From Paenibacillus hemerocallicola (lineage in GTDB: Bacteria; Bacillota; Bacilli; Paenibacillales; NBRC-103111): a stretch of 64,000 bases of DNA. The position numbers were made by a program, and so were the translations under genes. The notes under the pieces were generated by a model that worked only from the letters and a program-made list of their open reading frames with translations, made no database searches and was not told where the DNA came from. Where the stretch lies: assembly GCF_006265175.1 (NCBI RefSeq), contig NZ_VDCQ01000003.1:126059-190058 (forward strand), given 5' to 3'. Below, piece after piece: positions 25,450 through 34,703 of the stretch; position 1 is the first letter of the stretch; each line of letters opens with the position of its first letter.

Positions 25450-25504
25450 CGGGTCAAGCAGGCCGTCGTCAGTAATGTCAGAATACAATAATATTATCCT
25501 CAGG

Positions 25505-25530
25505 AAGTCCGCGTAAATCGCGGGCTTTTC
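25505..25530 (+). terminator. Rho-independent terminator after the sialidase-like gene
   Basis: AAGTCCGCG and CGCGGGCTT pair across TAAAT with one mismatch, followed by TTC. Located 56 bases past the stop codon. Confidence 0.55.
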
Positions 25531-25604
25531 TATCTGGGACAGCCTATTCCGCATGCAAGTTGATGGAGTTCAGGTAGACTTGACATGTAGCGGACTGTAT
25601 ATAA

Positions 25605-25790
25605 AGGAACCAGATACCGTTATCATCCCGAAATTCGTTGCACTCCTTAATATAGCGGCACTGGCTTCCGTTATTTGAATCACTCGGGGTGAAATGGCTA
25701 GCGAACAGCGGAATAGAGGAGTCGTTTTCCGCTATTTTTCTATCGACACTTGTAAACGGGCCAATAGCATACGGTTCCGTTATTGTATGG
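25605..25790. repeat. Degenerate dispersed intergenic repeat cluster (GGAAC/GTTCC units)
   Basis: Four imperfect units containing GGAAC...CCGTTAT or mirror forms (GGCTTCCGTTATTT, TTTTCCGCTATTT, GGTTCCGTTATTG) recur every 40-63 bases. The same kind of unit recurs in cleaner form at 45883-46063. The minus-strand open frame here (25544-25816) is a by-product of this low-complexity sequence. The function is unknown. Confidence 0.5.
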
Positions 25791-25932
25791 CTTTGCGGTC
25801 TCGTGAGCGTCGGCATGGACGACAGACAAACCTTACACGTAACAAAGCTAATAGCCCGGTTCTTATTTATTACAACTGATTGGGCAGAAGCGGAAGCGGC
25901 GGCTATTCCGTCGAGTTATCCTTTTTCTCGTA

Positions 25933-25979
25933 TTGACAAAAATCTTATTCGGTTTAATAATGAGTATATATTCACTCAT
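25933..25979 (+). promoter_or_regulatory. Promoter and operator of the TetR-family gene
   Basis: -35 TTGACA (25933-25938), 16-17 bases, then -10 TAATAA(T) (25955-25961). ATGAGT (25960-25965) and ACTCAT (25974-25979) form an inverted repeat over the start of transcription, the usual place for a TetR operator. Confidence 0.7.
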
Positions 25980-25997
25980 AAAAGTGAGGGTAAGCTT

Positions 25998-26603
25998 ATG
26001 CCGCGTACCAAAGAACAGTTTGAAGAAATGCGCAACGCAACAAGAGAGAAAATCCAAGAAGCGGCCATGCAGTTGTTCGTTCAAAAAGGATTCGGCTCCA
26101 CAAATGTTCAGGCGATTGCCGATTTGGCCGGAATCAGTATTGGGCTGCTTTATCGGCATTACAAGACAAAAGAACAATTATTTAGTGAATTGGTCGAGTT
26201 TTCGCTTGCAGGTATTCGGGCGGTTACCGATTTATTCGGGCTGGACGAATCACCTAAAAAACTAATCGGGCAATTTGTCAGTGAGGTATACAACGACATG
26301 ATAACCGGCGAACAACTGGCCAATTTATTGATTCTCATGTCGCAATCTTTTTTTTCAGGAGAGGCAAATCTAAAACAAAATGAGATTGCCGAGCTAAACG
26401 GCAAAATGCTTCATTCTACTGCCGAGCTTATCAAAAGAGGGCAGGAGCTCGGAGAATTCCATTCGGGAAATCCTCATGAAATGGCTATATATTTCTATTC
26501 GGCTATACATGGATTGGCCGTGATGAAAATCACTTTGAAAGACAGCTTTACCATGCCATCCTCGTCTATTCTTACCGCGTTTTTGTACAAGGAAGGTGAA
26601 TGA
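25998..26603 (+). CDS. TetR/AcrR-family transcriptional regulator
   Basis: A 201-residue TetR protein. Its N-terminal helix-turn-helix (VQAIADLAGISIGLLYRHYK, about residues 35-55) is typical; the C-terminal ligand domain is not assignable. ATG 25998 has GTGAGGG upstream, though the frame is open further 5'. Its own promoter carries a matching dyad, so autoregulation is likely. The GNAT gene follows after 31 bases on the same transcript. Base composition is richer in A+T than the flanking genes. Confidence 0.92.
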   Translation: MPRTKEQFEEMRNATREKIQEAAMQLFVQKGFGSTNVQAIADLAGISIGLLYRHYKTKEQLFSELVEFSLAGIRAVTDLFGLDESPKKLIGQFVSEVYNDMITGEQLANLLILMSQSFFSGEANLKQNEIAELNGKMLHSTAELIKRGQELGEFHSGNPHEMAIYFYSAIHGLAVMKITLKDSFTMPSSSILTAFLYKEGE

Positions 26604-26634
26604 TGTACGCAAGTAACGCGAAGGGGTGTTAACA

Positions 26635-27243
26635 ATGATCGAAATTAAACGTGCAAGCGAATTGGGAGAAATGGCAAGAAAAAAAATCAGCGAGGTATTT
26701 GTTGATGCATTCGGTAAAGAGCTGCAGTTTTTTACAAAAGATAAAAAAATATTGGCGGATGCGATAGAGCATATGTTTGTTCTTGATGCTTTTTATGTCG
26801 CAGTCGTAGATGGGGAGATTGCCGGCATCACAACTTGTACAAATGGTCCTGTGCTGTGTATCGATCATAATAAAAAAGAATTGAGAAAACATTTAGGTTT
26901 CTATAAAGGCACGATTGCCAGCATGGTGTTCAAACGCGAGTTCCAAAAACCTTCATTGGAAACCGGAGAAGACATTGCATCCGTCGGATTTGTTGCAACA
27001 TCCGGAAAATATAGAAGAAAAGGTGTTGCAACCGCGATTATGAACCATTTATTTGCTTTGCCTCAATATCGCGAATACGTTCTTGAGGGAGTTGCGGATA
27101 CGAATACGAGCGCACTAAAACTATATGAAAAATTAGGTTTTAAGGAATTTAAACGAATCAAACAAAAGCATACCAAAATAAGCGGAATTAATTATTATGT
27201 ATATATGAAATATGTATCAAACGACTCCGAACGGACTACCTAA
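26635..27243 (+). CDS. GNAT-family N-acetyltransferase
   Basis: A 202-residue acetyltransferase. The acetyl-CoA motif is VGFVATSGKYRRKGVATAIM (RRKGVA, about residues 118-137), followed by the motif B region TNTSALKLYEKLGFKEFKR. Substrate unknown. ATG 26635 follows AAGGGGTG. It is co-transcribed with the TetR gene, which suggests an inducible detoxifying or resistance function. Confidence 0.88.
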   Translation: MIEIKRASELGEMARKKISEVFVDAFGKELQFFTKDKKILADAIEHMFVLDAFYVAVVDGEIAGITTCTNGPVLCIDHNKKELRKHLGFYKGTIASMVFKREFQKPSLETGEDIASVGFVATSGKYRRKGVATAIMNHLFALPQYREYVLEGVADTNTSALKLYEKLGFKEFKRIKQKHTKISGINYYVYMKYVSNDSERTT

Positions 27244-27269
27244 GCTTTTAGAACAAAGCGTCACATTCG

Positions 27270-27296
27270 AGGGCACTCGAAGTGCCCTTTATTTTC
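27270..27296 (+). terminator. Rho-independent terminator of the TetR-GNAT operon
   Basis: AGGGCACT (27270-27277) and AGTGCCCT (27281-27288) form a perfect 8-bp stem with a CGA loop, followed by TTATTTT. Confidence 0.85.
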
Positions 27297-27537
27297 AGGT
27301 TTCATTGCTGCTTCGGAATAGAAGAGCAGGAAAGGGTTGGCGGTTGCCGACTTTTAATCGGTCGAGTTCCCATCCAACCCATGATTTGCTCCATTGTTCA
27401 CTATTCATTGTAGAGAACCCTGATGTTGTCTGCGCTTGCGCCCAAACTAATTCCATCTTCACCGTTTTGCTTGAATCTCCGGGGGCCGACGCGTTGACTG
27501 CAGACTGAATCGTGGGAAAGCCGCGCTGGGGATTAGA
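27295..27537 (-). pseudogene. Orphan C-terminal coding fragment, minus strand
   Basis: The frame between a stop at 27540-27538 and TGA at 27297-27295 reads as protein: it opens NPQRGFPTIQSAVNASAPGD, which resembles the start of pectin-lyase-like beta-helix domains, then a Trp-rich part with WSKSWVGWELDRLK. There is no start or ribosome site. Its 3' end runs into the GNAT terminator. It is probably the remains of a lost extracellular protein gene. Confidence 0.35.
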
Positions 27538-27625
27538 TTAGCAATCCATAAGAAACGCAACCTTTGCCAATGTGATAGAGTAAGCTTGTGGAATCCTAAA
27601 ACCCCAATGGAAAGGATGGTTGAGT

Positions 27626-28036
27626 ATGGGAAGTTTGAAGCCATACATCATATCGGAGGATGCGAGAGCTCAAGCCGAGTTCTACACGCAATCGCTCGGA
27701 GGAGAGATTTTGTCCTTAAGTACTCACGGAGAGTTAATGGGAGCACAAAATGAGTTTAAAGACAAAGTTATGCATATGTGTCTGGCTGTTGCCGGAGGAA
27801 ATACATTCTTCATGGCGGATGCAATCGAACCGTTTACTCAAGGATCCGGCATCTCATTAACGATAGATTACAAAACGGAATCCGAAGCCGGTGAAGCATT
27901 CGCGAAGCTTGCAGTAGGCGGACATGTCAAATATCCTATTGAAATGCAGCCTTTCGGAATATTTTACGGAGAGCTTACAGATAAATACGGTATTATGTGG
28001 ATGATTACGGCCCAGTTGAAATCGGAGCCATCCTGA
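27626..28036 (+). CDS. VOC-family (PhnB/glyoxalase-like) protein
   Basis: A 136-residue protein of the vicinal-oxygen-chelate fold, PhnB type: KPYIISEDARAQAEFYTQSLGGE at the start, HMCLAVAGGNTFFMAD in the middle and YGIMWMI at the end are the conserved strands. Function unknown; related proteins bind small molecules or metal. ATG 27626 is chosen for the conserved N-terminus; TTG 27620 sits nearer the AAAGGATGG site. It stands alone. Confidence 0.85.
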   Translation: MGSLKPYIISEDARAQAEFYTQSLGGEILSLSTHGELMGAQNEFKDKVMHMCLAVAGGNTFFMADAIEPFTQGSGISLTIDYKTESEAGEAFAKLAVGGHVKYPIEMQPFGIFYGELTDKYGIMWMITAQLKSEPS

Positions 28037-28195
28037 TCCACTTAGTGAAATCGCGGTCGCCACGTTAATCGAAGTCATCCTACTAAGGATACATGTTATT
28101 GTCCAAGCTTGGGACAACAACAAGCTTGCTCGGGAGGGAAGGTGCGATGGGGGAGATATTGCCCGATCGGTCGCAGCCGGACACCCTGGTCGAGT

Positions 28196-28243
28196 AAAAA
28201 AGAGATTGCAGCCCGAGCGCAGCGCGGGAGCAATCTCTTTTTG
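28196..28243. terminator. Bidirectional terminator between VOC and AraC genes
   Basis: AAAAAGAGATTGC and GCAATCTCTTTTT form a perfect 13-bp stem with T runs on both strands. It serves the plus-strand VOC side and the minus-strand AraC gene, which ends at 28285. Confidence 0.85.
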
Positions 28244-28284
28244 TAAGACCGTCTAATTCGATGCGAAGCCGCACCATAGCGGAC

Positions 28285-29097
28285 TTACAACCGGTGTTCC
28301 ATACGGTATTGTTTCGGGGTCATGCGGCAATTGGCTTTAAATACGCGGCTTAAGTAAAATCCGTTCTGGTAACCGCAGCATTCGGATATTTGATCCACCG
28401 TCAAATTCGTTTCGGCGAGCAGCTTCTTCGCTTTTTCGATACGAAGGGCGGTCACGTATTTGATCGGGGTCGTTCCCAGCTCGGCATGGAACTTCTGACA
28501 TAATTGCACACGGTTAACTCCGAGGGATACGGCTATCGCTTTCAGGCTGAACCGCTCGAACGCTTGCGTCTGTATGAGTGTAGTCGCCTTCAGAATAAGC
28601 GGATCCGATGAGCGCGGAGCTTCGGCGGAGGGCAGTTGTTCCGCCTGTTCGCAGTACATCAGCCAAATATGGTGCAAGTAATGGTTTCTGCCGATCATGC
28701 TCCATCGCTCTTCAAGGAAGTTATGCTGCTTCATGGCGGCATAATCGACCATAAGCTTCTCCGTATCGCGCAGGCTGACTTTACCGACCGGAATGCGGTC
28801 AAGACCCGACGGATCGAGCTCGTTTCCCTGATCGTCTCCCCAGCCCATCCGGAGTACGAAAAGGGTTACCGGCGAAATGACGACCCGCCGAAAGACGACG
28901 CCCGGCGGACAAAACACAAGATCGCCGAAGGAAGCGGTTGCACGACGATTCTCGATTTCGTAATAAAACGACCCGTCTTCCACTGCAAAGACGAGCCATT
29001 CGTTCTGAACGCTTTCGTATTGAAAAAATTGCTCGCGTCGCACCACGTGCCGAAAATATGTTAGCCGCGGTATATGTCCGCATAAAGGAAAAGACAT
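28285..29097 (-). CDS. AraC-family transcriptional regulator
   Basis: A 270-residue AraC protein with an N-terminal cupin-like sensor (FCPPGVVFRRVVISP) and two C-terminal helix-turn-helix motifs (LKAIAVSLGVNRVQLCQKF and VDQISECCGYQNGFYLSRVF). ATG 29097 follows GGGGAGAGG. It is divergent from a carbohydrate-binding lipoprotein gene, which it probably activates. The same arrangement is repeated at 46.8-49.2 kb. Confidence 0.9.
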   Translation of the reverse strand: MSFPLCGHIPRLTYFRHVVRREQFFQYESVQNEWLVFAVEDGSFYYEIENRRATASFGDLVFCPPGVVFRRVVISPVTLFVLRMGWGDDQGNELDPSGLDRIPVGKVSLRDTEKLMVDYAAMKQHNFLEERWSMIGRNHYLHHIWLMYCEQAEQLPSAEAPRSSDPLILKATTLIQTQAFERFSLKAIAVSLGVNRVQLCQKFHAELGTTPIKYVTALRIEKAKKLLAETNLTVDQISECCGYQNGFYLSRVFKANCRMTPKQYRMEHRL

Positions 29098-29272
29098 CCT
29101 CAACCTCTCCCCGTCTGCATCATCGGTGAACGGACTTGCTGTTCCGAAGCGGCGATCATTTGTATATAGTTTAGATTACAAAAGTGCATGGAGAAAGTAA
29201 AGCGTTTTCCCCTACAATAAATAAGGGAAGCAGGCCTGCCATACCAATAAAAAGACAAAGGGGAGCGCTTGA

Positions 29273-30592
29273 ATGGGAACGACCAAACGAATACCGCTTG
29301 TAACGGGCTTAAGTCTCGTTATCGCTTTGCTGACTGCGGCTTGCACCGCGACGAATAACAAGGCGGATGCGCCGGCGCCCGGGGCGGCGCCAAAATCGTA
29401 TGCCGACGAGCCGGCTGAGCTCGTTATTTTCGGGGCGGTCGGAAATACGGAAGAGGTATGGAACGAAAGGTTTGGGACAGCGCTTAAGCAGAAGTTTCCG
29501 AAATACAAATTCACTTATATCCAGGGATCGGCCAAAAATACGCTGCAAAGTATGATCGCCGCCGGCCAGACGATCGATCTCATCCATGATTCGCTCGGCG
29601 GCATGCGCGCCAATATTATCGATAACGGGTATAACTACGATTTATCCCCGCTCATGAAGACGCATCAAATCGACACGAGCCGATTCGAAACGGCGGTTTT
29701 CGACTCGCTCAGCGACAAAGGGAAGCTGTACGGATTTCCGCTGCACGACGGAGGTTTGGTCCTTTATTACAACAAGGACATTTTCGATAAATTCGGAGTC
29801 GCCTATCCGAAAAACGGCATGACATGGGATCAAACCATCGAGCTCGGAAAACGTTTGACCCGCTTCGACAACGGTGTCCAGTACATCGGCCTCGGCGTTT
29901 CCGTCAATCACATGCTCACGATGAATCCGTATTCCTTGCCGTTCGTTAACGAAGCGACGGGCAAAGCGGCGATCAATACCGATGCGTACCGCAAGCTCGT
30001 AAGCAAAACGATTCTCGAGCCGACCGATGCGAACGGTTATCGCCAATATGTAACATCAATAAAGAAAACGTTCAACAACGATAATTTCATGAAAGACAAA
30101 AATATGGCCATGTTCGTCATGAACTTCTATTTGCAATTGCAGCCGGACTTTAACACGTTCAATTGGGGAATTGTCAGCTTGCCTGTGTTCGGAGATTTGC
30201 CCGGGGTCGGCTCGCAGCCTTATCCGAACGGTCTGTTTCTTACGAGCACGAGCAAGTACAAGGATCAGGGGATGGAAGTATTGAACTTTATGGTTTCGGA
30301 CGAATTCCAAATGCAGCTGTCGCGGAAAGGATTCATTCCCGTCGTCAAAACGAAAGCGGTCCGCGATGCGTTTGCGCAAGATACCGCTTTTAAAGACAAA
30401 CAAATCGTCGAAGCGCTGTTTACGAATAAGCCTGCCTCCCCGATCGTACGCTCCGCGAACGAGGGCTTGGTGCTGTCTCCGCTCAGCGCGAATTTGGCCA
30501 AGGTCATGATCGGAGAGATGGATGTGAACACGGCGTTGCGACTGACCGAGGAGCAAGCGAATAAAGCGTTGGAAGAGGCGGTGCGCAAATGA
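29273..30592 (+). CDS. ABC transporter extracellular solute-binding lipoprotein
   Basis: A 439-residue carbohydrate-type (family 1) binding protein. The signal peptide ends in LTAAC, with the Cys at residue 24. The mature part shows YYNKDIFDKFGVAYPKNGMT and the C-terminal MDVNTALRLTEEQANKALEE, both typical. No permease or ATPase genes are adjacent; the partner genes must be elsewhere or the protein acts as a sensor. It overlaps the FAD oxidoreductase start by four bases. It is a paralogue of the protein at 46799-48118. Confidence 0.92.
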   Translation: MGTTKRIPLVTGLSLVIALLTAACTATNNKADAPAPGAAPKSYADEPAELVIFGAVGNTEEVWNERFGTALKQKFPKYKFTYIQGSAKNTLQSMIAAGQTIDLIHDSLGGMRANIIDNGYNYDLSPLMKTHQIDTSRFETAVFDSLSDKGKLYGFPLHDGGLVLYYNKDIFDKFGVAYPKNGMTWDQTIELGKRLTRFDNGVQYIGLGVSVNHMLTMNPYSLPFVNEATGKAAINTDAYRKLVSKTILEPTDANGYRQYVTSIKKTFNNDNFMKDKNMAMFVMNFYLQLQPDFNTFNWGIVSLPVFGDLPGVGSQPYPNGLFLTSTSKYKDQGMEVLNFMVSDEFQMQLSRKGFIPVVKTKAVRDAFAQDTAFKDKQIVEALFTNKPASPIVRSANEGLVLSPLSANLAKVMIGEMDVNTALRLTEEQANKALEEAVRK

Positions 30593-31908
30593 GTGACGGG
30601 CTATACGGGGGGCGGCCTGCAACTATCCCGATGCCGTCGGGAGACGCGATTCATGGCGAGTACGACATCATGGTGTTCGGCGGCGGATCTGCAGGATGCA
30701 CGGCGGCCATTCAGGCAGCCCGGGCCGGGAAGCGAACGGCGCTCGTGGAGAAAAACGGCATACTCGGCGGCACGACGATCGTAGCCTCGGTCAATTTCCC
30801 CGGCCTGTTTCACGCCTGGGGCAAGCAGGTCATTCGCGGCATCGGCTGGGAAATCATTGAACGAACCGCAGAGCTGGGCGGAGCGGAGCTTCCGGATTTC
30901 TCCGTCGTTCCCCAAAGGCATTGGATGCATCAAATTACGGTTAATCGGTTCATATACAGCGCCGTGCTCGACCGGCTCTGCCTCGAAGCGGGCGTAAGCT
31001 TGCGTCTGCACGAAATGCCTGCCGCGGTTCTGAAGGGCGAGGGTGGAACTTATGTCGCGCTCGTAGGCAAGTCGGGCTTGAAATGGTACAAGACGAACAA
31101 GCTGATCGATGCGACCGGCGACGCCGATGTGACAGGCTTGATGGGATACGCGCGAAAAAAAGGCGAGCAGCTTCAGCCGGGCACGCTGATCAACGATATT
31201 GGCGGCTACGATATTTCGGCGATCGACACCGACATGCTGAATCGCGAGTATGAGGAGGCGCTCCGGTCCGGGGAAATAAGCCGGAACCGCCACGGACTGT
31301 ACAACGACCTCAAGTCGGGACGGATCAATATGCACATTCAAGACATCGACGGTTCGGAATCGGAGACGAGGACGCTTGCGGAGGTCAAGGCGAGGCGGCA
31401 TTTGCTGGACACCGTTACGATGCTGCGCCGGGTCCCGGGATGCGAGAAGATCGAGGTCCGACATTTCGCGAGCGAATGCGGAATTCGCGAAACTTGGCGC
31501 ATCGACGGGGAAGCGGAGGTCGACGAGCAGTCGTACGTTTCCGGCTACGTTTGGCCTGACGCGGTGTGCTACAGCTTTTACCCGATCGATCTGCACCACC
31601 ATAGCGGATTTCATATCGAGCAAAAAATGATTGCGCCAGGAATCGTTCCGACACTGCCGTACCGGGCGCTGATTCCGAAAGGAAGCGACGACCTGCTCGT
31701 TGCCGGACGCTGCGTGTCGGGCGACAGGATGGCCAATTCTGCCTTTCGCGTACAGGCCAGCTGCATGGCTACCGGACAGGCCGCCGGCATGGCGGCGGCG
31801 ATCGCCGTCGATCGGAACTGTTCGGTACGGGCAGTTCCGATCACGCAATTGCGCGAAGAGCTGGAGCGCTTCGGCGCAATCGTGCCGAAGGACGCCGGCA
31901 ACCGCTAA
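30589..31908 (+). CDS. FAD-dependent oxidoreductase (FAD_oxidored family)
   Basis: A 439-residue flavoprotein. The dinucleotide motif is YDIMVFGGGSAGCTAAIQAA (residues 22-41), followed by GGTTIVASVNFPG. The end has the second FAD strand LLVAGRCVSGDRMANSAFR. The family reduces or oxidises hydroxy acids and sugar-like substrates. The start overlaps the solute-binding gene stop (ATGA), so the two are translationally coupled, suggesting the enzyme acts on the compound the binding protein captures. No signal peptide. Confidence 0.88.
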   Translation: MSDGLYGGRPATIPMPSGDAIHGEYDIMVFGGGSAGCTAAIQAARAGKRTALVEKNGILGGTTIVASVNFPGLFHAWGKQVIRGIGWEIIERTAELGGAELPDFSVVPQRHWMHQITVNRFIYSAVLDRLCLEAGVSLRLHEMPAAVLKGEGGTYVALVGKSGLKWYKTNKLIDATGDADVTGLMGYARKKGEQLQPGTLINDIGGYDISAIDTDMLNREYEEALRSGEISRNRHGLYNDLKSGRINMHIQDIDGSESETRTLAEVKARRHLLDTVTMLRRVPGCEKIEVRHFASECGIRETWRIDGEAEVDEQSYVSGYVWPDAVCYSFYPIDLHHHSGFHIEQKMIAPGIVPTLPYRALIPKGSDDLLVAGRCVSGDRMANSAFRVQASCMATGQAAGMAAAIAVDRNCSVRAVPITQLREELERFGAIVPKDAGNR

Positions 31909-32039
31909 TGCTCTGACGCGTGAACAAGGAGGACTTCGAGACTTCGATTGGGCCGATCAAACCGAAAGAGGTCTCTTGAACTCTCGAATCCAAGCATCAT
32001 GCCGGTATTTATTAAGGACGTCGCGCGTATCGAAACCGA

Positions 32040-34400
32040 TTAAAGCTTATCCAGACATTCGCCGGTTTGCGCATCCACGAAGGTCTCGCAATCCAGCAAA
32101 TGCATGAAGCGATAGGAGTCGGATTCGCTGTTCCAAACATAATATGGCTTGCATACCACTTGCTCCTCTAAGCGGGCGAAAGCTCCAACTGCCGGAAGCA
32201 GCTCGGGGACCGAAGCCGGTTCGGCCGGGGATCGTTCCATCACCTCGATCAAACCGCCGCTATTGGCGTCAAGGAACAGCTTGATTTTGCCAAGTATGTC
32301 GCGGTATGCTTCTTCCTTTCGTCGGATCGCGGCGACCAACATCCCGTTATGGCGGGTGAGCCGTTCAAGCATCCATATCCCCGACTGCTCCGGTTTCGTC
32401 CGCATAGCCCAGGCGATAACCGTCCGGTATGCTCGCTCCGCTTCCTCCTCCCCGATCGGAACGCCATCCGGGTGTTTAACGTTCCAGTCGATACGAGTGG
32501 AACGGATTTCCGCAGCTTCAATAAAACGGCGTATTCGCTCCCCGATTTTTTCGTTCGCCGGCGCGGCGGGTACGACCGTTTCGCGCGCCAGCTCTTCCTC
32601 GGTCCATTCTATGGTACGGTTCAGCGGAGGCTTGCCGAAGTTCCGGGTATCGAACTCGTAAGGAACAGTCCCCCCGCCGCGGAAGTCGATAAATGTCTCT
32701 TCCATTCCGTACACCCAGCTTCGCGAAGCATATCCTTCGCCCGACAAGCGATCCGGTATATGCACCAACGTAAAATACTCGCGGGCATATTCGCGGACGG
32801 TGCCGGCCGCCGGAACGGGAGCAACCGATTCGCTGTCGAAGGAATGATGGACAGCGGATGTTCCGTAGGACGAATAGCCCGTAACGGTGCCGTCTTCCAG
32901 CATATCGACCGAGATCGGGTTCGGAGGATAGAGCGGAACGCCGTCATATACTTCCCGGAAGTGCAACGAAACTCGTCCGCGACTCTCCGTTTCCTTTACG
33001 AATTGAAGCCGATCGGCCTCTTCTCGGAAATCGGCATTTGCGTATATCCACTTCAAAGCAACCTTTTTGCGATCTTCGCAGGCCGACAGCATGGGTCCGG
33101 CTGGCCCGCCCCCTTCAAACCATTCTTCGCAGCGAACGACAAGATAGGAGCAGAGCCGCCCGCTGTACGCGTCGACGCTCACTAGCACCGTACCCGGCGG
33201 ATTCGGTTTGTCGGTCGAGGTTTCCCCCTCGTACGGCTCCCCGTGTCCTGCGTTATCCATGGCTGCAGGAGTCCACTTAAGCTCGACTATATATTCGGTC
33301 TCGTTGCGCCCGTTTAATTGCTGTCGGATCATCCATTCTCCGCGATCGCGCGCCGCAAGTCCAAGCCGCTCCTCCCATACTCGAAAGAAGGCTCTCACGT
33401 CGATCCAACCGATGCCCAGACAGACGTGCTGCAAATTAGGAAGACATTCGATCTCGGGAGGAAAACAATCGAACTCATTGTTTGTGATATCCAAAAACTT
33501 CAGTTTTTGCAAATTCGTAAATTCCGGGGGCAAGCTACGGATCCCGGTATAATGGATCGTCAATATTTCCAAATTCGCAAGCAGACCGATTTCGGCGGGA
33601 AGCTCGGTCACGCTTACCTCGGATTTATCGATTACCGGCTCTCCTGGTTTAAGACTCGTATAGCAGCCGCAGCTGATCTCCAGTGTTTTCAGGCTATGCA
33701 GCTTGCCGATTTGAGGCGGAATGCATTCCAGGTCCTTCGTCCAGATGCGCAAATGCTCGAGCCGCTCCAACTCAAACAAACTGTCCGGCAGCCGGACGAC
33801 ATCGTCTTCGAAGACGGTAAGAGAGACTAACGATCGAATAAGACCGATCTGTTCGGGAATTCGGTCGATTCCGAATCCTTCTATATGCAATTTGTCCGCT
33901 TGGTGCCGGATGGCATCGCGAATCAAATAGTCGAGAGAGGAATTAAATCCGCTTTTCAGAAACAAGCCGTCAACCGTCTCCGAGATCTCCTTTCCTTCCG
34001 TTTCCCCTATGTGAAGACCGGCCATCTGTTCGTGGGCCACATTGTACAGCCAGTCTTTGCCGTTTTCGTCCAAAAAGCATAAATCTTCCGGCAAATGAGG
34101 ATGCTGCCAAGCGAACAGGCTCGATGCGGCCTCTTTTATAACTATCGCCGCTTCCGGGTCGCAGCGATAATAATAGATCGTTCCCTCAAGCGAGTATGCG
34201 ATAGCGGACATCCCGATCGCACTCTCGCAGCTTTGCATGCGGATTAAATACGGCTCCAGCGCTTCGAATACGCGGGAACATGCGTCCCCCGAACCTTTCC
34301 ATCCCCGGTCGGCCAAAGCAAACACGGGGCAACGACTCATGGCATAGTCGATCAGCCAGCAGTAAGCGTCCCCTTTGGGGTCATTGTATATTTCGATCAT
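32040..34400 (-). CDS. Leucine-rich-repeat protein with YcdB/YcdC-like C-terminal region
   Basis: A 786-residue cytoplasmic protein with three parts. Residues 1-170: an unrecognised domain. About 170-330: leucine-rich repeats of the bacterial type (IPEQIGLIRSLVSLTVFED, then IPPQIGKLHSLKTLEI, and LPPEFTNLQKLKFLDI). About 350-786: a beta-rich region with VSVDAYSGRLCSYLV and, at the end, DCETFVDAQTGECL, like the YcdB/YcdC repeat found in Bacillales. No signal peptide or membrane segment. Start ATG 34400 after AGGAGGCGAG. Isolated gene. The LRR part suggests protein binding; function unknown. Confidence 0.75.
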   Translation of the reverse strand: MIEIYNDPKGDAYCWLIDYAMSRCPVFALADRGWKGSGDACSRVFEALEPYLIRMQSCESAIGMSAIAYSLEGTIYYYRCDPEAAIVIKEAASSLFAWQHPHLPEDLCFLDENGKDWLYNVAHEQMAGLHIGETEGKEISETVDGLFLKSGFNSSLDYLIRDAIRHQADKLHIEGFGIDRIPEQIGLIRSLVSLTVFEDDVVRLPDSLFELERLEHLRIWTKDLECIPPQIGKLHSLKTLEISCGCYTSLKPGEPVIDKSEVSVTELPAEIGLLANLEILTIHYTGIRSLPPEFTNLQKLKFLDITNNEFDCFPPEIECLPNLQHVCLGIGWIDVRAFFRVWEERLGLAARDRGEWMIRQQLNGRNETEYIVELKWTPAAMDNAGHGEPYEGETSTDKPNPPGTVLVSVDAYSGRLCSYLVVRCEEWFEGGGPAGPMLSACEDRKKVALKWIYANADFREEADRLQFVKETESRGRVSLHFREVYDGVPLYPPNPISVDMLEDGTVTGYSSYGTSAVHHSFDSESVAPVPAAGTVREYAREYFTLVHIPDRLSGEGYASRSWVYGMEETFIDFRGGGTVPYEFDTRNFGKPPLNRTIEWTEEELARETVVPAAPANEKIGERIRRFIEAAEIRSTRIDWNVKHPDGVPIGEEEAERAYRTVIAWAMRTKPEQSGIWMLERLTRHNGMLVAAIRRKEEAYRDILGKIKLFLDANSGGLIEVMERSPAEPASVPELLPAVGAFARLEEQVVCKPYYVWNSESDSYRFMHLLDCETFVDAQTGECLDKL

Positions 34401-34613
34401 GCTCTCGCCTCCTAACTACATTGACGCATGCCGGACAAGGTTGGTTTCACGGATCGTACGCTATCGTAAGAAATAACGGAACGATCGGAGTCGTGTTCCG
34501 GTTTTATCGGTGTTCGGATGCGGAACTATACGGATATACCCCAAATGGGTTATATACAGGATCGGAAGCGAGCTTATAATTATTAACATGGGAACGGAAA
34601 AGAACACAAAATG

Positions 34614-34653
34614 GAAAAGCCGGAATGTGCGCTTGACACGATTCGGCTTTTTC
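34614..34653 (+). terminator. Terminator-like hairpin upstream of the RiPP cluster
   Basis: AAAAGCCGGAAT (34615-34626) and ATTCGGCTTTT (34641-34651) pair with one bulge and end in a T tract. No plus-strand gene precedes it in the 303-base gap after the LRR start, so it may be an attenuator in the leader of the downstream cluster. On the minus strand it is also followed by T-rich sequence. Confidence 0.5.
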
Positions 34654-34703
34654 ATTTGCTCGGAATCGAACGGATTTGATTTTTGGAAGGAGATATATGT
34701 TGC

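Noticed and set aside
25544-25816. 90-codon minus-strand open frame
   Set aside because: It lies over the degenerate palindromic repeat and has no ribosome site; it is repeat-derived.
28147-28197. 16-codon frame with a strong GGGAGGG ribosome site directly before the bidirectional terminator, preceded by a near-palindrome at 28099-28117
   Set aside because: Too short to support as a gene; probably the remains of a deleted gene, but nothing identifies it.
30601-31848. 415-codon open frame opposite the FAD oxidoreductase
   Set aside because: Antisense shadow of a well-supported gene; no domain resemblance and no start signals.
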